Shown here one piece after another: positions 22,629 to 34,149 of a DNA stretch of 64,000 bases; positions within the stretch are counted from its first letter, which is position 1, and each line of letters begins with the position of its first letter. Both the position numbers and the translations under genes were made by a program. The DNA lies in the NCBI GenBank assembly GCA_964016985.1, contig OZ024824.1:123635577-123699576 (forward strand), read 5' to 3'. Under the pieces are notes generated by a model. It ran no database searches and was not told the DNA's origin. It was given only the letters and a program-made list of their open reading frames with translations. The DNA is from Anodontia alba (Eukaryota > Mollusca > Bivalvia > Lucinida > Lucinidae).

Positions 22629-23198
22629 TTTCCGTACAATTCTCTTAAATTTATCAACTACAAGCGTAAATTACCGTATAATCTCGTTTCCATATTTCTT
22701 GCTACGAGAGTGTTCGAACTAACTTTATTTTCAATTCGGTATGCTGGTGGTAAAAGTTGGAAAAACAAAGCTTTTCGAAATCTATGATACCGATAAATTT
22801 GTGTAAGGAGTTTAGCAGTCAGGACTTTATTCCGATTGTTAAAATCATTCAAAAGAGAAGACACTACTGCAAATTGGATACGCTAGAATATGTATAGCCT
22901 ATACGATGAAGTCATAGGAATATCATCCAAACGAATCATTAACAATGTCAAAATTAAAATTATTACGTGTGTTGGAAATTCCTGTTATTAGAAATTCGAG
23001 TAAATTGGATATTTGAAACTTTCTTTGTGGTTCGTTTTGTTAAATTTTCTGTAGTGTTTCATTTACTTATGTTTGTCGTTTAACTATTGTGTAAGTAAAA
23101 AGTAAATATGTTGAGTTAAGTTTGGGTAACTGAGTTTCCACCCTTTTGGGACTGGGTTGCCAACTCCGCTTGCCATCTGTTCTTTCTATGGCTATATA
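22627..23198. other. Unassigned intronic stretch
   Basis: It may continue the RT remnant (I-Y-R-Y-H-R-F-R-K on the minus strand is not recognised). No gene seen. Confidence 0.25.
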
Positions 23199-23528
23199 CA
23201 GTCGACTCCCGTTATCTCGAATTCCAAGGGACTATCTGAAATAGTTCGAGATATCCGTACTTCGACATATCAGATTTGCAGAATTGAGGAACAAATAATT
23301 CGAACAACCACATTTAACAAATATATATGTAACTGGACTCTTGAATTTAGATATATATTCAAAATATTGTGGAAAAGAGGAGAAATTGCTCCTTAGGAGC
23401 AATTTCTCCTCTTTTCCACAATATTTTTACCTGTTGTTAGATTTTCATGTTTAGGCAGGGACCAGATTTTCACTTCGAGATAAGCGGTTATTCGAGATAA
23501 GCGAGGTCGAGATAACGAGAGTCAACTG
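23199..23528. mobile_element. pogo/Tigger-like MITE, complete, opposite orientation
   Basis: TA-flanked. The order of internal words is reversed relative to the copy at 20685. The central palindrome (gaggagaaattgctccttag) is at about 23365-23427. Confidence 0.88.
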
Positions 23529-24299
23529 TAATTTTATTTGTCTGTGTTTCCCTTTGATGTTGAAAACTTTATGTTGATCTCATTGTATCAGTTCCTGAGT
23601 TTACTTATTTATTTTCGTATATTAATAAATTTGATTGTCTTATACACTAATCTCTATATAAATTAAGTGTTGATACAATTTATGGGCGAAAATCATGCTG
23701 AGTTTAACGCTACATGAGCACAAATGCACCATTAAAGTATTGTTTACGTAGTCCGTTTCACACATATCAACTTCAGTGGTTAAAAAATAAACATATGATG
23801 AGTCTGGCTCATTAGTCTTATCACTCAAAAGGGATTCGGTGCAATAAAAACAGTCATTCTGTCAATGAATTATTCACAGGTATAGGCTCAATATGGGGAA
23901 TTTAACAGTATGGAATTTAATGTTATTCATCAGTTCCATAGGTAATATTATATGAGCCGGCGCTCGGCAATTGTCTTACAACATTACCTGTGGGCAGAGA
24001 GGAGAGTCACACCAGCCTGCACATTTGATAATAATGTTATGAAATATTGATCACTTTCCTTATGATTTTATAATGCACTGTAGAATAAAACCAAACTCGA
24101 ATTATGCTTAATTCCACCTACTGAAACATTGTTGTTGTTTTATTTTGCACTAATGAATAACATAAAACCTGCAGCACATCACTTTCTACAAAATGGCATG
24201 TGCGCCAAGTAAAGACTCAGGTTTGCCTAAAGAATCTTCATAAACCGATCGTCTTTACTGGGCACGCATGTAAGTTAAAATATGTATTGGATATAATTC

Positions 24300-24613
24300 A
24301 AAAAAAAAAAAAAAAAAAAAAAAAAGTAAGAGAAAAGTCCAGGGAGTGCCACAATCACAAACCGCAGCCCTTCCCAGACATCAAGAGGAAGAGGAAACCG
24401 ACAATTCCAAACAAGCACAAATCGATCAAACGTACGAAAAGCACTAAGTTTAGCTCTCTCTTCCCCAAGCGAGGTAATATCAATGTTAAAAGGACTGAAA
24501 AACACAAGAACAAAATGGCACAAGGTAAGACATACAACAAATCGCCTCGTAGAATAAACCACAAAGCACCACAGAGTAAGACTAAGACCGGTACCACCGC
24601 CTTAGAACGGTAA
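24300..24613 (-). mobile_element. T-tailed dispersed repeat, full-length copy
   Basis: Read on the minus strand it starts accgttctaaggcggtgg and ends actccctggacttttctctt, then a run of about 25 T. The minus strand carries an open frame of about 80 codons that is strongly hydrophobic (A-L-W-F-I-L-R-G-D-L-L-Y-V-L-P-C). Similar frames are seen in the copies at 36819 and 40302. No tRNA-like promoter boxes are obvious. Confidence 0.82.
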
Positions 24614-26043
24614 AACTGTAATTAAGTTTGACATAAATATTTGAGTCTCCCTTTCATCCATTTTTATGAGTGCAAAACAATGAATTATTTTATTTTAATC
24701 TGTCTGAATTGAAACACAACTACAAATCGGTAATTTCAAACTCACTTAACTATGCATATCATTCTTTTAGTCAGATCCGAAATATAACATTTGCTCAGAG
24801 TACTTATAAAGATACACAATCATATGAATCCCAATAGTCTAGCTTTACATGTTATTGCTCACTCTGATCAAATACACATTCTGTTACCCAGGTCAACAAT
24901 ATTTCAGTCATGATATACCGTAATAATCCTAAGTTTGGAAAAGATAGGCCTTTGCAAACAGTGTAGTTCAAGATCAGATACCGCAGGTCTGATCGGGTCT
25001 ACACTGTTTACCATACATAACAGCAATATTTTAAACACATCAACAGGTAGAAGAATGGACTATTTCAAATTAAGAAGAAGTATGATAATTAGACAAGGAG
25101 TCCCAATACTAAGATTAAATACGGTACAGTAGTGGTGACTGATACTCCTAATGCACAGTGTAATCCGACACTTCACGTCTGATCAACAATATTTCAGTGA
25201 TAAGGCAAACATAATGCGGACTGTTCTTGAAAATGCATACTCTGGTCAGAGATTTTACAGCCTGTTCAACAATGCTTTAGTAAAGAAAGAAAAAAGAATA
25301 TTGGTGACCTGGTCCCAGGAAATGAATACGCTGATCGGAAAGGTTATGTCCTGGTAAATTATGGTGTCCTGTCACTAGAAATGCACAGTATGATCAGTGG
25401 TTTTACAGCCAATATTTCAGTTTTTAATGAAACAAACGTGGAGACCCTGTCATTAGAAATGCACTCTGATCATGGTTCTCTTTAATACTCTCTACTGGTA
25501 ATTCATAATCACGTCTTGAGGACATGTCTTTGATTTACCTTACGTAGCGCCTAAGTAGGGGCAATAAAATCATTAGTGAGTGGTACCACTTTTGGCCTCA
25601 TTTTTGCCTATGTCTTATATATACGCAAGGAAAAAATCGATAGAGATATCAAAATCGATATACCTGCATTAGGAATGAAGTTTGAAAAATATTCTCCCAG
25701 ACCCAAACTGTTTTCAGTGAGTAGCTAAATAAATTTTCCAGATAACAACAAACAAAAACAACGCTTTTTCAAATAGATTTACTTCTTGGTATACTTTCAA
25801 TTAATGAGTAATAGAAAATTAATAGTTACTTTCCGAGTTGTTTTCTTGCCAAGATGAACCTTTAAAGATTTATGCAACTAACCCCATGGTAACTATTATT
25901 TACGCGTTATGCTTGACACATCGGGCTACTTCGGCAACAAATATATAGCTAGTTTGTGTGTTTATCTCTTTCCGAAGTCAACCGTTATATGTTTTAAGAA
26001 ATTGAGCTTATGATAATTGTTATTTATGCGTTCTTTTTGGCAG
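24614..26043. other. Intron before CUB exon b, low-grade repeats
   Basis: It contains loosely repeated words (caacaatatttcagtgat, gatcagg.ttttacagcc, cctggtcc.aggaaatg) around 24870-25480, suggesting a decayed tandem or dispersed element. Otherwise nothing recognised. Confidence 0.35.
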
Positions 26044-26237
26044 CATTTGGTTGCGGTGCCGTTCACCAAAACACATCGGGATACTTCGGCAGTAAAGCCG
26101 TAGGAAATGTTCCTGGGTCTTATGATAATGGTCGTAACTGCACATGGGTTCTTATAGCTGGCGACGGTTATTACCAAGTGTTAGAAATAACCATTTTGTA
26201 TATGAATATAGAACAAGGAGAATCTTGCTCTTTGCAG
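26044..26237 (+). CDS. CUB exon b: N-terminal half of CUB-B
   Basis: This exon is 194 nt: two bases completing a codon plus 64 codons. The acceptor is tttttggcag and the donor is cag|gtaaga. It enters in phase 1 and leaves in phase 0. The reading begins F-G-C-G (first CUB cysteine), then G-Y-F-G, a loop with G-S-Y-D-N-G-R-N-C-T-W (second cysteine), then I-L-Y-M-N-I-E-Q-G-E-S-C-S-L-Q. Here the usual C-x-x-D-Y-L motif is C-S-L-Q, so the Asp-Tyr pair is missing; that Asp is a calcium ligand in many CUB domains. The early loop also lacks the D-x-D-x-D-G pattern of the other four N-halves. This domain is therefore the most divergent of the set in its N-half. Confidence 0.9.
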
Positions 26238-27469
26238 GTAAGAAAAAAGGCGATTAATTGTGTATTAACTTGTCTTGGATTGCACCGCGTTTTGTTTCCT
26301 TTGGTGTGTTTCTTATACTCAGAAAACCCGCTTTAACTGAATACATTTTAGCTTCATCTCAGCTGGTGGAATGAATCATATGACCATCTGAAAATGTATT
26401 TCTATCTGTACTTCATCGGAGTATAGGTTATATTGTGCACCCCCTCTCTATAGGACCACTGATTCTATTCCAGATGTTATTTAAACGGAGTTCGCTCAAT
26501 CAAGCGCTAGAGGATAGGATACGTAGAGCTACCAATAATATATTACTACACATGAACAAATCAAATCGAACAAGATCGGCTATTTTAATTTCTTTTGTGT
26601 GAAACTCCTATTATCAGATTATATTACAACCGCGTGTTTTATTGAGGTCAAACGCCAGCGCATACTTTTGTGACAAAATTAGTCCATTTAGTTTTAGAGG
26701 TCAGTTCAAAATAGTTAAGAAGATTTCAAGAAGGAGCCATAATCAGAAAACGTATCCTACCAATGGCATCAAGAGGAAGGGTTAACTTACTAACATGAAA
26801 TGCACACACGTTTCGTACTAGAGAAAGAGAAGCAACCGATTCCCTCATCTCCTAACGAGATGACCACAATGCCAGATATGATCCAAAAATAAATATGAAA
26901 ATACTGAAATAAATGCGTGCCAAAAACACGAGAAACAGTCCTGGGAGGCTTGAACAAGTTTAACTCGCGTTAATAATGATGCAACTCCAAATTACGAAGA
27001 CATGAGCTTTTTTTTAAGACGTGCTCCCTCATATATGTCACAGGTGATGTTGTTTAAGACTAAAGCTTACGACATAAGGTTTAGCACTGAACAATGACAA
27101 GAGTTTACACGTTTACTTCTTCTGAATAAAGCGCCTTACAGGAAAAAATGACTATCTGAAAGATGTCGAAAGCAGGATATGTCTTACATGACACATGTGT
27201 CTGTATCACAGTGTGTCAGAAGTCCTCTTTGCAATAATTTTTATAATATTTTAACACCCCCACCTCCTCCGTCGGAGATGTCGTAAAATACTTGGCTCTT
27301 TTCGGTGGCGCATTACTTATTTTAAGTGTATTTAGTGTAGTCTATTCGTGGAAAACCAAAATAGATAACAGAGCAAACTTACTGCCTTTAAAAATTGTTC
27401 CCGTTTGTAAAATGGCGGCAGAATATCCAAGGTATCTTTACATCCTTTACTGTTGTATTACTTTCTGTT
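26238..27469. other. Intron after CUB exon b
   Basis: About 26700-26900 looks like a diverged relative of the T-tailed repeat (words cataatcagaaaacg, ggcatcaagaggaagg, tctcctaacgagatgaccacaatg). No gene seen. Confidence 0.35.
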
Positions 27470-27970
27470 ACAGAAGTCATGGTCATCCACTGCATCCAGG
27501 CTTAGCTCCAGATGTCCTGACACTGTCTTGCCTCTGGATCCAGCTAGGTCAGGACGAGAGAGTGAAGTTGACTCTGCGCGCCTCTCCTTCGCTATAATCC
27601 AATTTACAGCGCATGTCATCTTAATTAGCAACACACATTCACAGCAAGCACACATATGCAAATCATCCAAAAGCCCTGTGGCGATGGGCGAGCGCCAAAA
27701 CAGCAGGTGAGGAAACACTGGAAGCTGTAGTTGCGGACATGCACACAGGCGGCTTAGTTCTTTATGGTCGCTTTCCTTATGAGCAAAGCAGTATTGGGAA
27801 TTCGTCAGCCGAACTAAGCGACTGAGCAGACCTTTTTAGGATCGCACTGCTCACCCCCGTAGCATGGTGAAGGGGCTAGAAAATGTGCCCTAAACAATTG
27901 CCTGCTTCAAACCTCCTGCTTAACCGCGTCAGCGGGAATCCCACTTAGCGGTCGAACAAGAAAAAAGAAG

Positions 27971-28700
27971 ATGATACCTCTAACTATCGGCGCTTGGAAT
28001 GTGCGCACCCTAATGGATAGTTCTGGTTCTGACAGACCTGTGCGAAGAACAGCTCTAGTTGGTAGAGAACTTGACCGATACAAAGTGAAGATTGCAGAAC
28101 TGAGTGAGACTCGCCTTGCAGGAGAAGGGCTTTTAAAAGAAATTGGTGCTGATACACTTTTTTCTGGAGTGGACGCAAGAAAGAAGAGCGATGTGAAGCA
28201 GGAGTAGGATTTGCCATCAAATCACACCTCGTCAGCAAGCTCTCAGGACTTCCATAAGGCATAAATGACCGCCTGATGACGCTGAGACACTTCCCTAATC
28301 TGGCAAGAGGTGTCCAACAATTGTAAATGCCTATGCACCCACAAAGACTAACCCAGATGAGGTTAAAGACAAGTTCTATGATGATTTGAATTCTGTGATT
28401 TCTGCAGCACCCGGAGAGACAAACTCATCCTCCGAAGGGACTTCAATGCCAGAGTGGGCACAGGCCACCAGACCTGGGAAGGAGTGATTGGATCTGAAGG
28501 TGTAGGGAAGTGCAATAGCAATGGACTCCTCCTTTTAAGGAAGTGTGCAGAGCATGAAGTACTGATCACCAACACAGTCTTCCGTCTACCAACTTGCAGA
28601 AAGACATCACAGATGCACTCTCGCTCTATACACTGGCATCACTTTGACTATGTCATAGTGCGAAGGAAGGACAGACAGGATGTCAGAGTGACTAAGACTA
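27971..28700 (+). pseudogene. LINE apurinic-type endonuclease domain, frameshifted
   Basis: 27971-28205 reads G-A-W-N-V-R-T-L-M-D, D-R-Y-K-V-K-I-A-E-L-S-E-T-R and D-T-L-F-S-G-V-D. After a frameshift, A-G-V-G-F-A-I-K-S-H and G-I-N-D-R-L-M-T-L-R follow. Then 28440-28700 reads F-N-A-R-V-G-T-G-H-Q-T-W-E-G-V, N-G-L-L-L-L-R-K-C-A-E-H, H-F-D-Y-V-I-V-R-R and V-R-V-T-K-T. The insertion starts just before the expected D-H-R catalytic segment, which reappears at about 31780 (T-D-H-R-L-V-V-S-K). Confidence 0.82.
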
Positions 28701-28751
28701 TTGTAACGGCGAGTAACCCAAAGACGACTGCCGCTGCCCAAGTCCACATCT

Positions 28752-28850
28752 ATTTGGGGAAGAAGAAGAGAAAACAAATTTAGTTTTCTTCGAGACAAGT
28801 TTACTATTACATATGGCGTGATGAAGCGCCAGAACCCGGATGAAAGTTCG
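28752..28850. repeat. 98-bp direct repeat, left copy
   Basis: It runs from ctatttggggaagaagaag to gaacccggatgaaagtt. It contains two small hairpins, GAAAACaaatttaGTTTTC and GGCGtgatgaagCGCC. The copy at 31589 is essentially identical, which implies recent origin or gene conversion. Confidence 0.9.
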
Positions 28851-29059
28851 CATAATTGATACACAACAATAAAGAACAACTACCCTAATGATAGTACGCA
28901 ATTGCACATTAGCCTCATAAAAGGCTCAACAATCACTCAAACATGGACGAATATAATTAAAATAACAAGACAACTGTCAGGGATCAACTGTCCAACAGAC
29001 AGTCGACAACTGACAGTATGCCAGAGATATCTAACAGTACGCCAGAGACAGCTAACATG

Positions 29060-30140
29060 GAATGGGAAAGCAGGAAGGGGGAAATGGGAACAAGGGAAAC
29101 AAAAATGTGAGGCAAAGGGAACAAAGGGAAAGGCAACAGGGAAACAAAGGGGATAAGGGGAACAAAAGGGAATAAGGGTGATATAAAATGGGAGACAATG
29201 GGGACAAAGGGGAATAAGGGGAACAATAATGGGAACAAGGGGAAAGGATGGGACAAATGGGAACAAAAGTGAATTTAAATGGGAAACAATGGGAACAAGG
29301 GAGACAAAGGGAACAAGGGAGACACGAGAACAAGGGATACAAAGGGAACAAGGATGGAGTCAATGGGAACATGGGAGGCAAAAGTGAATTTAAATGGGAA
29401 ACAATGGGAACAAGGGAGACAAAGGGGAATAAGGGGAACAATAATGGGAACAAGGGGAAAGGATGGAACAAATGGGAACAAAAGTGTATTTAAATGGGAA
29501 ACAATGGGAACAAGGGAGACAAAGGGGAATAAGGGGAACAATAATGGGAACAAGGGGAAAGGATGGAACAAATGGGAACAAAAGTGAATTTAAATGGGAA
29601 ACAATGGGAACAAGGGAGACAAAGGGGAATAAGGGGAACAATAATGGGAACAAGGGGAAAGGATGGAACAAATGGGAACAAAAGTGAATTTAAATGGGAA
29701 ACAATGGGAACAAGGGAGACAAAGGGGAAAAAGGGGAACAATAATGGGAACGAGGGGAAAGGATGGAACAAATGGGAACAAAAGTGAATTTAAATGGGAA
29801 ACAATGGGAACAAGGGAGACAAAGGGGAATAAGGGGAACAATAATGGGAACAAGGGGAAAGGATGGAAAAAATGGGAACAAAAGTGAATTTAAATGGGAA
29901 ACAATGGGAATAAGGGAGACAAAGGGGAATAAGGGGAACAATAATGGGAACAAGGGGAAAGGATGGAACAAATGGGAACAAAAGTGAATTTAAATGGGAA
30001 ACAATGGGAGCAAGGGAGACAAAGGGAACAAGGGAGACAAAAGGGAACGAGGGAGACAAAGGGGGACAAGGGAGGCAAAAGGGAACGAGGGACACAAAGG
30101 GGGAACAAGGATAGAGTCAATGGGGTAATGGACAACTAAT
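29060..30140. repeat. Purine-rich minisatellite with 100-bp higher-order period
   Basis: It is built from gggaacaa/gggagacaa subunits. From about 29380 to 29990 the pattern repeats with a period of exactly 100 bp, each unit holding caaaagtgaatttaaatggg, gggagacaaagggg, caataatgggaac and ggaaaggatgg. The plus strand is almost free of C and low in T. The overlapping ORFs on both strands (G-T-R-E-T-K-G or F-P-L-F-P-L-L) are artefacts of the repeat. Confidence 0.95.
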
Positions 30141-30799
30141 GGGAATGGGTAAAGCTGAACTACAGGCGTGTTTAAGAAAATTATATTCGTTCATGTTTGA
30201 TAGAAACACATGAAATATTTGACAAAATAACTTAAAACAGTTAGAAAATGAGACTTGGCGAAATAGGGACAATATGCACCTCTACATCAATTTGCCACAA
30301 TAGAAACATCAGTTTACTATTATCTTGCCCTCTCTCTCATAATCAGACCTGACACAGTTTGGAACTTCTTCAATAAATCTCATCAGCTTAACATTTAATT
30401 AAATCTGATGCAGCAAAATTCACTATTTCATGCATCATAAACCAGTGTATTAGTAAAACTAAAATTGAGACCTATTCTGAATTGTGAGAAAATCTATTGT
30501 AAACTAGCAGACGCAATCACAGAAACAAACAAGAAATATTCATGTTCAGGAAACGACACAGAAACAGACCAGACTGCGCAGTTCAGTAGGCTGATCCATT
30601 TCTCTGTCCAACCTAAACAACAAAACAGAATTTCTCACAAACAATCCTTTAACATAACAATGCAATGCAAAATCTAGTCTTGGCTCGGCTAATAATTTAT
30701 CTAGGGGTATTTTCTTGATAAAACAATACGAAATCTATTAACAGCATGACTTGCGATTTTACGTCCTTTTCAACAGTATTTCAGTCATATCAGGACAAT

Positions 30800-30940
30800 G
30801 GACAGATGATAAAGGAACGCTGTTGCAAAGGAACCCAGCTTACAGTTAAGATTTTGCCTCGAGTGGGGCTCGAACCCCTGAACCACTAGATCAGTAGGCC
30901 AGGGATTAACCCATAGAGTTACAAGGGCTCCTAATCTTAA
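30800..30940 (-). mobile_element. tRNA-derived SINE head (fragment)
   Basis: The minus strand has a B box GGTTCGAGCCC inside a tRNA-like T-arm (ggggttcgagcccc) and an A-box-like start near ttgtaactctatgggtt. No intact cloverleaf, so not a tRNA gene. Confidence 0.6.
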
Positions 30941-31588
30941 CAGTTTCAAATGACTGATATGACTGTTTCTCAACAAAGGACTTAGTAAAAAGAAACCTGA
31001 TTTACAAATAAGATTTTTCCAATACAAAAATGCCATCACTTTGGCAATTACCTGTCTTACCACAAATATGCTTCTGTAACTTTAAAGTTGATCCACACAA
31101 AACTTCTCCATCACCCACTTTACCAGGAATTGTTTATCTGGTATCAGGCCAACAATTTCAGTCAACTGGGCTTTTCTTGCATTATTTGAGAACATAACTC
31201 CACCCACTATTTCTCATGTTAAAGTTACTTCCGCATTTTGCGCAATATTTTACCCAAAAACTTCATGAGCGCAGGGTAAAACCTTGAACCATACTTCAGA
31301 GTATAAAAATGAGTTTGGCAAAACTCATTTACCTTCAAAACTCTGTTCTGCTCCTTCATTTGCATTAAAATTACATTTGAAAAGCAAATAAAAGTTTTCC
31401 TGAATGCTTCTAGGACTTTCAAAATATGCAAACAGTAATTTCGCCTTTCAGACAACCGCTGGCAAAGCCCATTTCAATCTCAAAAATTAATCTTTTACAG
31501 TAGCTATCTGACAAATTCAGGTCTTGCAATAGTAAAAACAAATATTCAGCTTCAGAATTATCATAATATTTCAGGATGCCACTCACCT

Positions 31589-31686
31589 ATTTGGGGAAGA
31601 AGAAGAGAAAACAAATTTAGTTTTCTTCGAGACAAGTTTACTATTACATATGGCGTGATGAAGCGCCAGAACCCGGATGAAAGTTA
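31589..31686. repeat. 98-bp direct repeat, right copy
   Basis: Same sequence as 28752-28850. The following bases (agctgcgctcgattgagcac) differ from those after the left copy. Confidence 0.9.
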
Positions 31687-31756
31687 GCTGCGCTCGATTG
31701 AGCACATGACCAACAAAACAGAATAGAATAGAAAATTGACCGGGTCAGTAAACTAG

Positions 31757-34079
31757 CTCACACTATGTGTGGTGCAGACTGTTGGACAGATCACAGGCTT
31801 GTTGTCAGTAAACTCAACCTGCGCATTCAGCCTGTACGACGACCACAAGGCAAGAAGGTGCCAAAGAAATTAGATGTCTCCAAGCTGAAATAAGACAGCA
31901 AGAGGCAAACATCAGTCAACGATCTCTGCAGCCGTTTAGATGCACTGGAAAACAGTTCAGAAGATGTAGATGAGAGCTGGGCAGTCTTCAGAGACACCGT
32001 TCACTCTTCAGCAATGGATTTCCTAGGACCAGTATCTGGCAAACACCAAGATTGATATGATGAGAATGACAAAGTAATTCAGGGACTCCTTGAAGAGAAA
32101 CACCAAAGACACAAGGCTAACCTCCTCAGAAATACCAGCATGATATCTAGTAAGAGTACCTATTCAAAAATATGCAAGACAGTACAGACTAGGCTCAGAG
32201 ACATGCAAGACTCCTGGCTGAGCAAAAAGGCTGATGAAATCCAGTCCTTTGCAGACAGAAAGGATATGAAAAAGTTCTTTGATGCACTCAAGACAATATA
32301 TGGTCCCCAGAGCTCAGGAACCACCCCACTCCTTAGTGCAGATGGAACTAGTCTTCTGACTGACAAAGAAGCTATCTTGAAAAGATAGGCTGAACACTTA
32401 GATGGTGTCCTTAATCGGCCATCATCTATCAATGATAAAGCTATCAACAGACTACCACAGGTGGAATGTAATCCGCTGCTTGATGAGCTCCCAACCGTCT
32501 CTGAAACAGTGAAAGCAATAAAACTCCTGTCATCTGGCAAGGCTCCAGGATCAGATGCAATACCTGCAGAGATATACAAAGCAGGAGGTCCTCCAGTTGC
32601 AGAGAAACTGACAGAATTATTTCACACTATGTGGAGAAAAGAAGCCATCCCTCAAGAATTCAAGGATGCAACAATTATCCACCTATTCAAAAGGAAAGGG
32701 AATCCTAAAGTCTGTGACAATCATCGAGGCGTCCCTTTATTGTTAATTGCTGGGAAGATCCTTGCTAGGGTCCTACTAAATCGATTGAATGAACACCTTG
32801 AATGGTCAGGGCTTCTACCAGAAAGCCAGTGTGGATTCAGGAAAAACAGAGGAACAATAGACATGATCTTCACAGCACGACAGCTTCAAGAAAAATGCCA
32901 GAAACAGAATGTGGACCTCTACATGACTTTTGTCGATCTTATCAAAGCATTTGACACAGACTGTCGTGAGGGACTTTGGAAAATTATGGCAAAGGTTTGC
33001 TGTCCTGCCAAATTCATAGCAATGGTGTGGCAGTTCCATGATGGTATGCTTCCAAGGATCCAAAATGACGGCAAGTTTTCTGATCCATTTCCTGTGACAA
33101 ATGGAGTTAAGCAAGGCTGTGTACTAGCTGCAACACTGTTCAGTATGATGTTTTCTGTCATGCTTTCAGATGCTTTCCAGGATGGGGACAAAGGTATACC
33201 TATTAGGTATCACTTTGATGGGAAACTTTTCAACTTAAGAAAGTTGCAAGCTAAATATATCAGCCAGCACCTGGGAATCCTAACATGGAGCCTACCATCA
33301 CAGTGAAAGGTCAACGACTGCAAGTGGTAAACAAGTTCACGTACCTTGGAAGCACATTGTCTAGAGCCGTGCACATTGATGATGAAGTCAGTGATAGAAT
33401 TATCAAAGCTAGCGCAGCATTTGGCCGGCTACGTGGAAGTATTTGGGACCGAAGTGGAATCAGACGACACAAAGCTGAATGTATATAGATCGGTGGTGCT
33501 GCCAACACTATTGTACGCATGCGAAACTTGGACAGTTTACCAACGGCATGCCAAAAGACTGAACCACTTCCATACAAGCTGTCTTAGAAAACTTCTAAAG
33601 ATCAATTGGCAAGACAGGATTCCAGACACAGAAGTCCTGAAAAGGGCAGGGATGCAGAGTGTACATACTCGTTTGTAATTGGCACAGTTAAGATGGACAG
33701 GCCATGTTACCAGAATGCCTGATGAACGTTTGCCAAAGAAAATCTATGGAGAACTACGTTGGAAAACGCTCCCATGGCGGTCAGAAGAAGCGATACAAGG
33801 ACACCCTCAAAGCTTCCCTTAAAGACTTCAACATACCAATAGAGTCATGGGAACAGATTGCATAGGATCGTACAAAGTGGCGAGATCTCATAAGAAGGGG
33901 AGCTAGTGAATATGAAGCAAAAAAGAATCAGCGATGCCGAGCAGAAACGTGCACAGCGGAAAGTCAGAGCTGAGGCTTAACCAACAGAGCTTTCGTCCTC
34001 AGACCTCTCTTGTTCTATCTGCAACAGGCAGTTTAGAGCTAAGATTGGTCTCATCAGCCATCTTAGAACACACAAATAA
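31757..34079 (+). pseudogene. LINE reverse transcriptase region lacking the catalytic box
   Basis: After T-D-H-R-L-V-V-S-K-L-N-L, the linker reads M-Q-D-S-W-L-S-K-K-A-D-E-I-Q. The RT starts at 32461 with S-S-G-K-A-P-G-S-D-A-I-P-A-E-I-Y, D-N-H-R-G-V-P-L-L-L, E-S-Q-C-G-F-R-K-N-R-G-T and V-T-N-G-V-K-Q-G-C-V-L-A. At about 33255 it jumps to [24 protein letters not shown], so the F/Y-A-D-D box and roughly 60-80 residues are deleted. The C-terminus (34011-34076) is a C2H2-like finger C-S-I-C-N...H-L-R-T-H. There are frameshifts near 33300 and 33490 and a stop near 33676. Confidence 0.87.
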
Positions 34080-34149
34080 TAACACATCACACAGTTAATT
34101 AGGATTGGTCATTGTCAGTAATGACAGACAAACACACTTTCTGTTGCAG

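Larger units (their letters stand above)
28700..31756. mobile_element. Insertion inside the LINE, with 98-bp direct repeats
   Basis: It interrupts the endonuclease frame. It contains two near-identical 98-bp segments (28752-28850 and 31589-31686), a purine-rich minisatellite and a tRNA-like SINE head. The first segment is preceded by tgtaacggcgagtaaccc. The flanks of the two 98-bp segments differ from each other, so they are not simple LTRs of the whole insert. Type unknown. Confidence 0.6.
27470..34090 (+). mobile_element. RTE-like LINE, split by a 3-kb insertion, inactive
   Basis: A single-ORF LINE: 5' UTR about 27470-27970, endonuclease part 27971-28700, insertion about 28700-31756, then linker, RT and C-terminal zinc finger to the stop at 34079. 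No separate ORF1 is seen. The endonuclease start (W-N-V-R-T-L, A-E-L-S-E-T-R) is of the type shared with RTE/BovB elements. Several frameshifts, stops and loss of the RT catalytic box make it dead. It sits in the intron just before CUB exon c, in the same orientation. Confidence 0.85.

Noticed and set aside
24200..24613. 137-codon Lys-rich plus-strand ORF
   Set aside because: It spans a poly(A) run and the T-tailed repeat; the same repeat occurs truncated elsewhere without this frame.
28937..30135. Overlapping ORFs up to 139 codons, Pro/Phe-rich on minus and Gly/Lys/Thr-rich on plus
   Set aside because: They are created by the 100-bp minisatellite, whose unit is not a multiple of three. No gene expected.
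28752..31686. A simple LTR retrotransposon bounded by 98-bp LTRs
   Set aside because: The repeats do not begin TG and end CA, their inner and outer flanks do not fit LTR borders, and no gag-pol is present between them.
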